Shown here: in pieces, positions 48,777-58,601 of the stretch
Layout: every line of letters begins with the position of its first letter
Position numbering within the stretch: position 1 is the first letter of the stretch
Assembly: GCA_947498935.1 (NCBI GenBank)
Contig: CANMMM010000007.1
Location: forward strand, 124,001-188,000
Origin: an uncultured Aquimarina sp.
GTDB taxonomy: Bacteria > Bacteroidota > Bacteroidia > Flavobacteriales > Flavobacteriaceae
DNA length: 64,000 nucleotides
Reading direction: 5' to 3'
Made by a program: the position numbers and the translations under genes
The notes under the pieces: generated by a model
Database searches by the model: none
What the model saw: the letters and a program-made list of their open reading frames with translations, nothing else
What the model was told of the DNA's origin: nothing

Positions 48777-49694
48777 CTATGAAGTACTGGGTCTTTTTAT
48801 TTTTTTTGCATTTTTAAATATCCCATTTAGTAACACCGTTCCTAAAATTAGTACTGCTCCATAATAAAAACCTGTATTCATTTTCTCTGTCTCTCCAAAA
48901 ATCAAATACGCAAGTACAATACCATACACAGGCTCTAAATTAGTAGTTAACATCACTGTATACGGGCTTAAATATCGCATTACATGTACAGAGCCAATAA
49001 ACGCATAGGCCGTACAAATAATCGCTAAAACCAATAAATATCCCCAATCCATAAGGGTTAGTTCAAAAAAAGTACGTGTAAATCCGCTAGCTGTCTCTCC
49101 AAAAAATGTATATGCTACTAAATACAGTGTCACAAAACCTGCACCACTCGCTAATTCATAAAACGAAATCACTATCGACGACCGTTTTTTGGCTATTTTC
49201 CCATTAATTAATGAAAAAACAGCTGATAAAAATGCTGCGATTAATCCGTATACGATTCCTGTACTATATTCCGAAGATGCCTCGAAGATAACATACAATC
49301 CTATGACCACTAACACCCCGAATACCAATTCATAGAGTATTAGTTTTCGTTTATAGAAAATAGGCTCTAAAATAGCTGTAAAAAAAGCACCTGTAGATAG
49401 TGTGGCTAATGCGATCGACACGTTTGCTGCTTTAATAGCAGCAAAAAATGCAATCCAATGCAATGCTATGATTACCCCAGAGAGTGCCAGCACTCCAAAC
49501 AACTGCCGATTGACATGTAATGGTATTTTTCGGATCTTCAGATACCCCCAAACACATACGGTAGCCAGTACCATGCGATACCAAACCAAGGGGATGGCTG
49601 CGATAGAAATCAATTCTCCTAAAATAGCAGTAAATCCCCAAACAAAAACAATAAAGTGCAGGTGCAGGTAGTTCGTTACCTTAGCGCTTGGCAT
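48777..49694 (-). CDS. EamA/DMT family transporter
   Basis: about ten TM segments, VWGFTAILGELISI, NLEPVYGIVLAYLIFGE. Confidence 0.85.
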   Translation of the reverse strand: MPSAKVTNYLHLHFIVFVWGFTAILGELISIAAIPLVWYRMVLATVCVWGYLKIRKIPLHVNRQLFGVLALSGVIIALHWIAFFAAIKAANVSIALATLSTGAFFTAILEPIFYKRKLILYELVFGVLVVIGLYVIFEASSEYSTGIVYGLIAAFLSAVFSLINGKIAKKRSSIVISFYELASGAGFVTLYLVAYTFFGETASGFTRTFFELTLMDWGYLLVLAIICTAYAFIGSVHVMRYLSPYTVMLTTNLEPVYGIVLAYLIFGETEKMNTGFYYGAVLILGTVLLNGIFKNAKKIKRPSTS

Positions 49695-50757
49695 TGTACA
49701 GCAGATAAATAGCCAGTAAACCAAAAGCTATATTCGGAAACCACACAGCCAAGACTGGCGGAAAATCGGACTGCTTAGCCATCGTACCCAACACCTTGTC
49801 AAAAAAGATAAAAATAAAGGCTAACGAAATACCGATTGCTAGATTTACCCCCATACCTCCTCTACGCTTCATAGAAGATACTGCCACACCGATAACGGTT
49901 AGAATAAATGCAGAAATAGGAATACTCCATCGTTTATAAGCCACCACCTTATACCTATTGATATCAGAAGAACCTCGTTTACTTTCCTTTTCAATAAACT
50001 TACTTAGCTCTACATAATTCAATGTTTCTGCTACATAAGATACAGGCGTAAACTCATCGATATTAAATGGCAATACTGTATCTTTTTTTCGTGTACTTTC
50101 TATAATATCTTCATTTTCCAGTACCCTGCGTTTTACAAAATCAGTGAGTGTATAGGTAGTATCCTTCTCGTTAAATACAATTTTTCGAGCAGCGATTTTA
50201 GTGACCAATGTATTGCCATTAAAATACTCTAGTGTAAAATTGTTAGCTGATTTCTTAAGGGGTTTAAAATCATTCGCGTACAAGAAAATACTATCACTCA
50301 ATTGGCGATATACATTTCTAGTAGCCTTAATTTTTTTTCCTTTCTTTAGATACGAGTATTTAAACTCATTAAACCCTTGACTGGCTTTAGGCGCTAAAAA
50401 CAGTCCCATAGCCAATGCACCGATACAGATCAAGACTGCTCCAATCATATAAGGTCTCAGAAAACGCCAAAAAGACACCCCAGAACTCAAAAAAGCAATA
50501 ATCTCTGTCTTATTCGCTAATTTAGAAGTAAACCATATCACTGACAGGAATACAAACAGCGGAAATAACAAATTAGCAAAATATATCGTAAAATCTAAGT
50601 AGTACGCTACTACAGCTGGAAATGGAACTTCATGTTCTAAAATATTATCGATCTTTTCGGAAAGATCTACAATAATACCAATAGGAATAAATAACAGGAT
50701 CATCGTAAAGAATGTTCCTAAATATCGTTTTAAAATATACCAATCCAGTATTTTCAT
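49681..50757 (-). CDS. LptF/LptG family permease
   Basis: MKILDWYILKRYLGTFF; YKRWSIPISAFILTVIGVAVSS. Confidence 0.87.
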   Translation of the reverse strand: MKILDWYILKRYLGTFFTMILLFIPIGIIVDLSEKIDNILEHEVPFPAVVAYYLDFTIYFANLLFPLFVFLSVIWFTSKLANKTEIIAFLSSGVSFWRFLRPYMIGAVLICIGALAMGLFLAPKASQGFNEFKYSYLKKGKKIKATRNVYRQLSDSIFLYANDFKPLKKSANNFTLEYFNGNTLVTKIAARKIVFNEKDTTYTLTDFVKRRVLENEDIIESTRKKDTVLPFNIDEFTPVSYVAETLNYVELSKFIEKESKRGSSDINRYKVVAYKRWSIPISAFILTVIGVAVSSMKRRGGMGVNLAIGISLAFIFIFFDKVLGTMAKQSDFPPVLAVWFPNIAFGLLAIYLLYNAKR

Positions 50758-50803
50758 GATCACTGATTAACTAATTGTTCTTCTTTGTATTTAGTTGAGT
50801 ACC

Positions 50804-51934
50804 TTATAATCTTTTATCCATCTGTTTCACCATCATCGTTTTCCATGTATAAAAATCTCCGGCTATTATATGTCTTCTTGCCTCACGAACCAACCATAGG
50901 TAAAATCCTAAATTATGAATCGTAGCGATTTGTTTTCCTAACAATTCATTCACAGAAAAAAGATGTTTTAAATACGCCTTAGAGTACTCTGTATCTACAT
51001 ACGTAATTCCCATTTCATCGATAGGAGAAAAATCATCTTCCCATTTTTTATTTTTGATATTGATCGTTCCATGTGCTGTAAACAACATCCCATTCCTCGC
51101 ATTTCGCGTAGGCATCACACAGTCAAACATATCGATTCCCAGTGCGATATTCTCTAAAATATTAATAGGAGTACCCACACCCATCAGATATCTAGGCTTT
51201 TCTTCTGGCAGAATCGCTGTCACTACCTCTGTCATCGCATACATTTCCTCCGCTGGCTCTCCTACTGATAGCCCTCCGATCGCATTTCCTTGTGCCCCTG
51301 CATTAGCGATGTATTCTGCCGACTGTCTTCTCAGGTCTTTATACGTACTCCCCTGCACAATCGGAAAGAATGTTTGCTCATACCCATATTTAACAGGTAT
51401 TTTTTCTAAATGTTGCATACAGCGATCCAACCACCTATGCGTCATATGCATACTGCGCTTTGCATAATTATAATCACACGGATACGGCGTACACTCATCA
51501 AAAGCCATGATAATATCTGCCCCAATAGTACGCTGTATTTCCATTACATTTTCGGGGGTAAACGTATGATACGAACCATCTATATGCGATTTAAACTTCA
51601 CTCCCTCTTCTTTAATCTTTCGATTCGCCGATAATGAATATACCTGATAGCCCCCACTATCCGTGAGTATATTCCGATCCCAATTCATAAATTTATGCAA
51701 TCCCCCCGCTTTTTCTAAAATGGGAGTCTGCGGACGCAAATACAAATGATAGGTATTCCCCAAAATAATATCAGGGTTGATATCATTCTTTAACTCTCTC
51801 TGGTGCACCCCCTTTACAGTAGCCACCGTACCAACTGGCATAAAAATCGGAGTTTCGATCACACCGTGATCAGTAGTCATTTTTCCAGCCCTGGCTTTAC
51901 TCTGCGGATCTGTAGCTAATAAATCAAATTGCAT
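50804..51934 (-). CDS. tgt: tRNA-guanine(34) transglycosylase
   Basis: ILGNTYHLYLRPQ, HKFMNWDRNILTDSGGYQVYSL, GGLSVGEP, YLMGVGTP, FDCVMPTRNARNG. Confidence 0.94.
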   Translation of the reverse strand: MQFDLLATDPQSKARAGKMTTDHGVIETPIFMPVGTVATVKGVHQRELKNDINPDIILGNTYHLYLRPQTPILEKAGGLHKFMNWDRNILTDSGGYQVYSLSANRKIKEEGVKFKSHIDGSYHTFTPENVMEIQRTIGADIIMAFDECTPYPCDYNYAKRSMHMTHRWLDRCMQHLEKIPVKYGYEQTFFPIVQGSTYKDLRRQSAEYIANAGAQGNAIGGLSVGEPAEEMYAMTEVVTAILPEEKPRYLMGVGTPINILENIALGIDMFDCVMPTRNARNGMLFTAHGTINIKNKKWEDDFSPIDEMGITYVDTEYSKAYLKHLFSVNELLGKQIATIHNLGFYLWLVREARRHIIAGDFYTWKTMMVKQMDKRL

Positions 51935-52233
51935 ATCTTCTATTTCGTAGTGCGCAAAGATACTCAATTAATACACTTTGCATCACGATCTAATTTTAAA
52001 AAAAGTGCAAAAGTAACTACCTCACTCCCTTAAAGCAAAGAAGGCACAATTATTGCTATAGTTATGCACAAACAACTAATTTCACAAACACCACAATATA
52101 TCATTAACATACTCATCACTTTCTTTTAAGAAATGGGATCAGAATAAAAAAACATTTTACTCGTTATACACACACTAACCGCACACTAACAAACATTTTA
52201 ACTAGTACTCATCAATTAAAAATCATTTATAAA

Positions 52234-52851
52234 ATGAAACATTTATTTTTATTTCTAAGCATCGCATTGACCATCAATAGCTATGCACAGGACAAAAGTG
52301 TTGTTTTTGGGGTTAAAGCAGGACTGAATTACGGAGATAATGGCTCCATCGAAATTGCCGATATCACCAATGCAGGACAAAATCTACTCTCAGAAGACGC
52401 TAGTGATCGCGTAGGGTATCACCTCGGAATATTTTTACGAAAACGCCTTACCGATAACCTATATCTAAGACCTGAATTACAGTACACCAAAAACAGTAGT
52501 TCTTTTGACATAGCCTCTGATGAATTGACATATGATGTCCAGAAAATAGACGCTCCTATACTATTAGGCGCATTCATATTTAAGCCTATCCATATTTTTG
52601 GAGGCCCTTCGCTACAATATCTGATCGAAAATGATCTCGAAGACGTACGATTAGGAGATGTAAAAAATGAGTTTACAGTAGGCGTTCAATTCGGTGTAGG
52701 CGTTAAACTAGGGCGTATCAATGCAGATGTACGATATGAGCGTGGACTATCCGAAAACCAAGCTCAAAACATAGACGACACCATCGGACAAACCATCCGA
52801 GTAGACTCCAGACCCAATCAACTGATCCTAAGTGTATCCTTAGACCTATAA
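52234..52851 (+). CDS. outer membrane beta-barrel protein (PorT-like)
   Basis: signal peptide; GVKAGLNYGD; YLRPELQYTKN; terminal LSVSLDL. Confidence 0.72.
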   Translation: MKHLFLFLSIALTINSYAQDKSVVFGVKAGLNYGDNGSIEIADITNAGQNLLSEDASDRVGYHLGIFLRKRLTDNLYLRPELQYTKNSSSFDIASDELTYDVQKIDAPILLGAFIFKPIHIFGGPSLQYLIENDLEDVRLGDVKNEFTVGVQFGVGVKLGRINADVRYERGLSENQAQNIDDTIGQTIRVDSRPNQLILSVSLDL

Positions 52852-52921
52852 ACCCGCCTCATTATCAATCTTTATATATAAACACTAACAGCCCAGATAC
52901 ATGCATTCGTGTAATGTATTT

Positions 52922-53012
52922 GGGCGTTACCACAAGGGTCGGGCTATCCGTTCCAATTCCTCGCCCCTCCTAAAGGTCGGTACTGCGGGATTTCCACTGC
53001 TATCCCTAACGC
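52922..53012 (-). repeat. family A repeat, second core subtype
   Basis: gggcgttaccacaagggtcgggctatccgttccaattcctcgcccctcctaaaggtcggtactgcgggatttccactgctatccctaacgc. Confidence 0.92.
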
Positions 53013-53618
53013 GGAATAAACATCGCTTACTATTTTAGTTTAGTTGTACAAAGACGAATTATATTAAACTAAGTCACAATTCCTATATTCATCTATAGCC
53101 TAAAACCAGTAGCATAGCGAAAAATAAAACGAAAGCAGGATTGTTAACAATTAAGAGTACTTATAAGTCTCTCCCCAGCCCCCACCCTCTTTCATCATTA
53201 TAAACATTTATTTTATTGAATATTCTGTCCTAAACATAGGGGGAATTATAATTAATAGCCAAAGAATGCGTCAACACCGTATTCAGATATAGTTACTACG
53301 CAACATCCGAATACTTAATTATTCTAATGCGTTATCATATTGACTTATTCATTGTATCACAACTACTTTCTTCAATTAAAAGCTAATTGTAGTGCCAATG
53401 TCAAATTTTAAGTCTACATTTGCATTGTTCAAGTGAAACACCTCTTTAATTTTAGAGTAGTATTTTAGTATTTAGTTTTTTTGAGTCTTACTCGTCTTTC
53501 CTTTTTATTTCATCATTACTTTATTTTTTTAGTGTTTAGAAAACATCGTGTTTAGTTTTTTACTATCACAAGGTTTCTTCTTAAACAGTATTATTAACAA
53601 TTTAAAAATTCATTAAAG

Positions 53619-53810
53619 ATGCAAGAAGGTACAGTAAAATTTTTCAACAATTCAAAAGGATTCGGATTTATTAAATCATCTGAAACAGGTGAAGACATTT
53701 TTGTTCACAACTCTGGTTTAATCGATGAGATTAGAGAAGATGACAAAGTTAAATATCAAACCGAGCAAGGTCGTAAAGGTTTAAGCGCAATTAATGTAGA
53801 AGTTATTTAA
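53619..53810 (+). CDS. cold shock domain protein
   Basis: GTVKFFNNSKGFGFIKSSETGEDIFVHNSGL. Confidence 0.95.
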   Translation: MQEGTVKFFNNSKGFGFIKSSETGEDIFVHNSGLIDEIREDDKVKYQTEQGRKGLSAINVEVI

Positions 53811-53819
53811 TAACACACT

Positions 53820-53940
53820 GAGCTGGTTTAAACTTTTTTGATTTCAGCGAAAATCGAAGATTTTGCAATCAAATGCAATATTTTTTTGCTACATAGCAGT
53901 GCTACGGAACTCAAAAATTGCAAAAAGTTAAAACCACTTC
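53820..53940. repeat. family B repeat copy in the 3'UTR of the cold-shock gene
   Basis: ctggtttaaacttttttgatttcagcgaaaatcgaagattttgc...gcaaaaagttaaaaccacttc. Confidence 0.88.
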
Positions 53941-53956
53941 ACTATATAAATATTGA

Positions 53957-53985
53957 AAAGGATTGTTAGAAATAGCAATCCTTTT
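53957..53985 (+). terminator. terminator downstream of the cold-shock gene
   Basis: aaaggattg-ttagaaatag-caatcctttttt. Confidence 0.8.
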
Positions 53986-54004
53986 TTATTTTCCTTTTAA
54001 AAAA

Positions 54005-54047
54005 AAGATACAGCGAGCGGATAGCCTAACCCCTTGTAGGTACGCCC
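54005..54047 (+). repeat. family A partial copy
   Basis: aagatacagcgagcggatagcctaaccccttgtaggtacgccc. Confidence 0.7.
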
Positions 54048-54063
54048 TTCATCATCAGGCAAC

Positions 54064-54094
54064 AAAAAAGTCCTGCTATACAAACAGGACTTTT
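54064..54094 (-). terminator. terminator downstream of the FKBP-like lipoprotein gene
   Basis: aaaaagtcctg-ctatacaaa-caggactttt. Confidence 0.75.
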
Positions 54095-54122
54095 CTAGAA
54101 TAGTATACACTTACACTATTTA

Positions 54123-55325
54123 TTAATTCTTTACCTCGGTATCATCGGTATCTAAATGATTAAATATCCCATCTCCATCATCATCATAAAATATAATTTC
54201 GCTTAGTGATGGATCTTCATTGTATTCGATAATCCCATTACCATCTCGATCATTCACCGTAATCTCATCACTGGTAGGTACTCCGTCTTGATCATCATCC
54301 GTATCATCAAAATCCGCTGCGACATCACTATCGGTATTATCATTGATCACAAAGGTGTCTTTATCTATATCCTCTAAAAACGAAGGAATCCCATCTTGAT
54401 CATGATCTGCCTGAACCGCTTTATATAATTGGATATGAAAGATCAACGATTTATAAGCTCCAATCCCCGATCCTGTAGGTGGCGAATTAAAATATGCCAG
54501 TCCAGAAGGCATAAATACTACGATATTTCCAAAATCCATTGTATATCTAGTAGTGCCATCGTCATTCAAGTCCTGACCAGAAGCGCCTCTAAGTTCACTG
54601 ACTGCTTCTCTCCATCCTTGGATAACACTGATCTGATTAAACCACTGTGGTCGTACAGCACTATCAAACACACGCCTTGCTGAATTGGTATTATCTACAT
54701 CGTCCTCGTCATCTATAATTCCATCTCCATCTGAATCTAATTTATCCTTATTCGCTTCTGTATCTACATCTGCAAAATCTGCAATTCCATCATTATCTGC
54801 ATCTGTTCTAGTAACTGAATTGTTATCTATTGTATCTGTTTCTGGCACTCCATCTCCATCTGAATCTACATCTGCCCCATCAGGAATCCCGTCTCCATCT
54901 TTGTCTCTATTATCATAAAACTGCTCTCCTCTATAGGTAACTAATGTAGAATCTGCAAAGGTAGGTTGGTATTCTGTGGCAGTACCTTCATTAAACTTCA
55001 GAAAATACAATTTGTAATCCACCTCGTCTAATGTGATCGTTTTAGAGGTGATCTGACCCGAATCCCACATCGATGTTTTCCCACTATTGTTGCCTGCGAT
55101 GGTATCAAAAACCACTGTTTCATAATCTGAATTCGCAGTGTTTTCTATTGAGGTATAAAAATGTGTTTTTAAATATTCGACAATTAATGGATCTTCATTC
55201 GCCTGCTGCTCTGCTCTATCCCTTGGAGGCACAATTTCTATATCATTATTATCATCATCATCTCCACAGCTGTATAAGGCAGCTACACAGAGGGCTGTTG
55301 CTAAAACATACTTTCTTACATTCAT
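54123..55325 (-). CDS. FKBP-like lipoprotein with inserted and C-terminal DxDxDG (thrombospondin type 3-like) Ca-binding repeats
   Basis: lipobox VAALYSC; VTYRGEQFYDNRDKDGDGIPDGADVDSDGDGVPE...; GWREAVSEL, FMPSGLAYFNSP; start set at MNVRKYVL. Confidence 0.75.
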   Translation of the reverse strand: MNVRKYVLATALCVAALYSCGDDDDNNDIEIVPPRDRAEQQANEDPLIVEYLKTHFYTSIENTANSDYETVVFDTIAGNNSGKTSMWDSGQITSKTITLDEVDYKLYFLKFNEGTATEYQPTFADSTLVTYRGEQFYDNRDKDGDGIPDGADVDSDGDGVPETDTIDNNSVTRTDADNDGIADFADVDTEANKDKLDSDGDGIIDDEDDVDNTNSARRVFDSAVRPQWFNQISVIQGWREAVSELRGASGQDLNDDGTTRYTMDFGNIVVFMPSGLAYFNSPPTGSGIGAYKSLIFHIQLYKAVQADHDQDGIPSFLEDIDKDTFVINDNTDSDVAADFDDTDDDQDGVPTSDEITVNDRDGNGIIEYNEDPSLSEIIFYDDDGDGIFNHLDTDDTEVKN

Positions 55326-55417
55326 CTGTTTTATTTTTTTTGAAGGTGCAAGATACAATTTTCTTGTACTTTTGCTTCATTATTCATTTAGATTCAAACG
55401 CATTTTATATTTTTTGT

Positions 55418-55813
55418 ATGCGAGTAGACAAATATTTATGGTGCATCCGATACTTTAAAACCAGAAGCATCGCTACCAAAGCTTGTAAAGAAGGAAAAGT
55501 CCGAGTAAACGGCGATCTCATCAAACCTTCGCGTGAGGTATACCCTATGGACAAGATCACAGTCCGAAAAAACCAAGTAAACTACGAACTCATCGTACTC
55601 GATACGCCCAAGAGCCGTCTGGGGGCTAAACTGGTAGATATCTATCGTAAAGACACAACTCCTGCGGAAGCGTTGCAAAAACTAGACTTACTCAACTACT
55701 CTAAAGACTATTACCGAAAAAAAGGAACGGGACGTCCGACCAAAAAAGACCGAAGAGACATCGACGATTGGTTTGAAGAGCCAAACAAGCAGCATGATGA
55801 CAGCGAAGAATAA
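55418..55813 (+). CDS. S4 domain RNA-binding protein (Hsp15/HslR-like)
   Basis: MRVDKYLWCIRYFKTRSIATKACKEGKVRVNGDLIKPSREV; start moved from 55073. Confidence 0.88.
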   Translation: MRVDKYLWCIRYFKTRSIATKACKEGKVRVNGDLIKPSREVYPMDKITVRKNQVNYELIVLDTPKSRLGAKLVDIYRKDTTPAEALQKLDLLNYSKDYYRKKGTGRPTKKDRRDIDDWFEEPNKQHDDSEE

Positions 55814-55948
55814 GCAGTATGGTATTGAAACAGTTAGTAACCAACAGCAATGGCCGCTTAGTAGTTCTCTGCTATTAATTTTGGTAATTTCTAAACCTGA
55901 TCATCGAACTCTTTTATATATTTGAACTTCTAATAACGAACATATCCA

Positions 55949-56449
55949 ATGCAAGCAAAAGACCATATCATTCTTACGCACGAGCAAATCCAACATAAGA
56001 TCAAACGCATCGCTTATCAGATTTATGAAACAAATGTCGATGAAGAGGAAATTATCATTGCTGGGATTGCAGACAATGGATACATCTTTGCACAGCGCTT
56101 ACAAGAGACGCTACAGGCTATTTCTGACCTACGCGTTACACTCTGTAAAGTAAGCATGGATAAAAACGCTCCTCAAAAAACAGTGAGCACTTCTTTAGCT
56201 GCTTCGGAATACCAAAACAAAGCGATCATACTAGCTGATGATGTACTCAACTCTGGAACGGCACTGATTTATGGTGTCAAACACTTTCTGGAAGTGCCCC
56301 TTAGACGTTTTAAAACGGCTGTTTTGGTGAATAGAAACCATAAGAAATACCCCATCAAAGCTGATTTTAAGGGAATTTCTTTATCTACATCCTTACAAGA
56401 GCATGTAACGGTACGTTTTGGCACAGAAGACATCGCTATTCTAGAATAA
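55949..56449 (+). CDS. phosphoribosyltransferase family protein (PyrR-like)
   Basis: IIAGIADNGYIFAQRL, AIILADDVLNSGTAL. Confidence 0.85.
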   Translation: MQAKDHIILTHEQIQHKIKRIAYQIYETNVDEEEIIIAGIADNGYIFAQRLQETLQAISDLRVTLCKVSMDKNAPQKTVSTSLAASEYQNKAIILADDVLNSGTALIYGVKHFLEVPLRRFKTAVLVNRNHKKYPIKADFKGISLSTSLQEHVTVRFGTEDIAILE

Positions 56450-56959
56450 ACGCTCCTGAATTTCATCTACGATGGTAGCGATTGTTTTTTGATCTGTCGT
56501 AACCGTATGTGCTGCTTGACTGTAATAGAAGGATCGCTCAAATAAATGTTTGCGTACAAAGTCTGCTAGCAACTCCTCAGAAGCGATATGCGCTATTAGA
56601 GGGCGCTGTTCTTTTTCTACATACAATCGCTTCACCAATTCCTCTATAGAGGTTTTAAGATAGATACTGTGTACTGGAGCGGCTTTGATACGCTCTATAT
56701 TTCCAGAGAAGCACGGTGTACCCCCGCCTAGTGACAAAATAGTTTGCTGAGCCGTTTCTAATAGCTGCTGTAGGTATTGAGTTTCGATTTTCCTGAAATA
56801 GATTTCACCTTTCGTTTCAAAAATCTGTTTGATTGATTTTTTTTCTTGTTTTTCTATATACGCATCTAAATCTACGTACTCCAATTCTAGCTTTTCAGCT
56901 AATCCTCTGCCTATCGAAGACTTACCACAGCCCATATATCCCATTAAAACAATATTCAT
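56441..56959 (-). CDS. aroK: shikimate kinase
   Basis: MNIVLMGYMGCGKSSIGRGLAEKL; YFRKIETQ; LSLGGGTPC. Confidence 0.93.
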   Translation of the reverse strand: MNIVLMGYMGCGKSSIGRGLAEKLELEYVDLDAYIEKQEKKSIKQIFETKGEIYFRKIETQYLQQLLETAQQTILSLGGGTPCFSGNIERIKAAPVHSIYLKTSIEELVKRLYVEKEQRPLIAHIASEELLADFVRKHLFERSFYYSQAAHTVTTDQKTIATIVDEIQERLF

Positions 56960-57035
56960 ACTCGAAATTAATTAGTTGTTCGACCCCAAAAAAACAGGGT
57001 TTTAAAAAAAAATACAAATTTATAGGATTTTCTTC

Positions 57036-57065
57036 TTGCATAATAAATTTTTGGTAGTATATTTG
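57036..57065 (+). promoter_or_regulatory. predicted promoter for tRNA-Lys, TTG-N19-TATATTTG
   Basis: Bacteroidota -33/-7 consensus with 19-nt spacer. Confidence 0.6.
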
Positions 57066-57097
57066 CACCCGCATTCAAGGAAAAACAAACAATGCAA

Positions 57098-57170
57098 GAC
57101 CGGGTAGCTCAGTTGGTAGAGCATCTCCCTTTTAAGGAGAGGGTCCTGGGTTCGAGCCCCAGCCCGGTCA
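57098..57170 (+). tRNA. tRNA-Lys(TTT)
   Basis: cloverleaf gaccggg...tctcc-cttttaa-ggaga...cctgg gttcgag...cccggtc a. Confidence 0.96.
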
Positions 57171-57297
57171 CAAAGAACCGATAGACTAGTATAAGTTCTA
57201 TGAAATATTGACAATATTAGTAATGCAAAAATAAAGTATTGTCATATTGAAATAATAGTATTTGATTCACTTCTTAATCCATAAGAAAGAATCATCA

Positions 57298-57370
57298 GAC
57301 CGGGTAGCTCAGTTGGTAGAGCATCTCCCTTTTAAGGAGAGGGTCCTGGGTTCGAGCCCCAGCCCGGTCA
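57298..57370 (+). tRNA. tRNA-Lys(TTT), identical second copy
   Basis: same 73-nt sequence as 57098-57170. Confidence 0.96.
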
Positions 57371-57429
57371 CTAAAGTATCACAATCGTAATTGTGGTACT
57401 TTTTTTGTTTCTTACAAAAGCATCTATCT

Positions 57430-57513
57430 GCTCAGGTGCTGGAATTGGTAGACAGGCATGGTTGAGGGCCATGTGTCCATTAGGGCGTGTGGGTTCGACT
57501 CCCATCCTGAGCA
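57430..57513 (+). tRNA. tRNA-Leu(GAG)
   Basis: gctcagg acceptor, catgg-ttgaggg-ccatg anticodon arm, long variable arm, cctgagc a. Confidence 0.94.
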
Positions 57514-57753
57514 CAAAATACACCCCCAAACTTTCTTATTTATTTTTATAATTGACACAGCAGTCTATTAGATCTAGTAGCGATATTTAGTTTTACATTA
57601 TACACCTGCAAGACTTTCATTCATTTTTAATTTACAATAATCATGGATTTTTCAGGAAATCACTGGATTACCCTAGCACTCTTTTCTAAAAAAGTTAATC
57701 TACTTATCAATTGTTTATCAATAAATCAGTAAATTACATCAATATTCATAAAA

Positions 57754-58014
57754 TTGGTTCAAATGGGAATTGTAAGAAAATCCATCACATTTACAGAACA
57801 GCAAGACACTTATATAAAAAGCTTGATAAAAAAAGGACTATATACTAACGATAGTGAATACGTAAGAGATATTATTCGTAAAGACCAAGAAAACAGAAAA
57901 AATGATATTGACTTATATGACGCTTTACTAGATGGTATAGATAGCGGAGCTTCCGAAGACACTGTAGATAGCATATGGGAACAAGCTATAAAAGAGAATG
58001 AAGAAAAAAAATAA
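57754..58014 (+). CDS. ParD-like type II antitoxin (CopG family)
   Basis: KSITFTEQQDTYIKSLIKKGLYTNDSEYVRDIIRKDQE. Confidence 0.88.
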   Translation: MVQMGIVRKSITFTEQQDTYIKSLIKKGLYTNDSEYVRDIIRKDQENRKNDIDLYDALLDGIDSGASEDTVDSIWEQAIKENEEKK

Positions 58015-58309
58015 TTACACACTAAGTGTAAAAGCTTCTACTGATCTTAAAGAAATTGCAGTTTTTAGTATCAAAAAGTTTGGCATACAGCAATCAGAAA
58101 TTTACCGAGATAGTTTAGTAGCAATCCTAAATAAATTAGGAAAACATCCTGAAATAGGCAGAGAATATATCGCTATCAAAGACAAAATGGTTTCTCGTTA
58201 TAGATTTAAAGCACACACCATATTCTTTTACCCCATGGAAGAAAAAATATTTGTAGTACGTATTTTAGGCAATACTATGAGCTTTATAAAACACTTAAAA
58301 TCTAAATAA
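57998..58309 (+). CDS. ParE/RelE-family toxin
   Basis: YTLSVKASTDLKEIAVFSIKKFG...GREY...YRFKAHTIFFYPMEEKIFVVRILGNTMSF; overlaps antitoxin by 17 nt. Confidence 0.88.
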   Translation: MKKKNNYTLSVKASTDLKEIAVFSIKKFGIQQSEIYRDSLVAILNKLGKHPEIGREYIAIKDKMVSRYRFKAHTIFFYPMEEKIFVVRILGNTMSFIKHLKSK

Positions 58310-58403
58310 ATCTGATTAAATATAAATTTCTTAAACTATCAATATCTGGATTTTTAACAATCATCATAGTTGATTTCTTTATACCTAAACACACGTTTTA
58401 CTC

Positions 58404-58496
58404 GCGTTAGGGATAGTAGTGGAAATCCCGCAGTACCGACCTTTAGGAGGGGCGAGGAATTGTAGCGGATAGCCCGACCCCTTGTGGGTAACGCCC
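58404..58496 (+). repeat. family A repeat, second core subtype
   Basis: gcgttagggatagtagtggaaatcccgcagtaccgacctttaggaggggcgaggaattgtagcggatagcccgaccccttgtgggtaacgccc. Confidence 0.92.
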
Positions 58497-58570
58497 AAAA
58501 GAAAACAATACCTATACATTAGATTTTCTTTTTTTTAACAGATTACATCTTACATCCTTCACTTATTTTA

Positions 58571-58586
58571 GTTAAATTTGTTTAAC
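58571..58586. promoter_or_regulatory. palindrome GTTAAA-tttg-TTTAAC overlapping a TAAATTTG -7-like box upstream of merR/crt genes
   Basis: perfect 6-4-6 inverted repeat ending 15 bp before the GTG start. Confidence 0.55.
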
Positions 58587-58601
58587 CTTTATTTATAAAA
58601 A

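Noticed and set aside
55073-55417. N-terminal extension of the S4-domain ORF
   Set aside because: Overlaps the 5' part of the divergent FKBP-like gene and its promoter; the canonical S4 protein begins MRVDKYLW at 55418.
57098-57370. Duplicated tRNA-Lys as a repeat-mediated anomaly
   Set aside because: Identical tandem tRNA genes are common; flanks beyond the tRNA are not duplicated.
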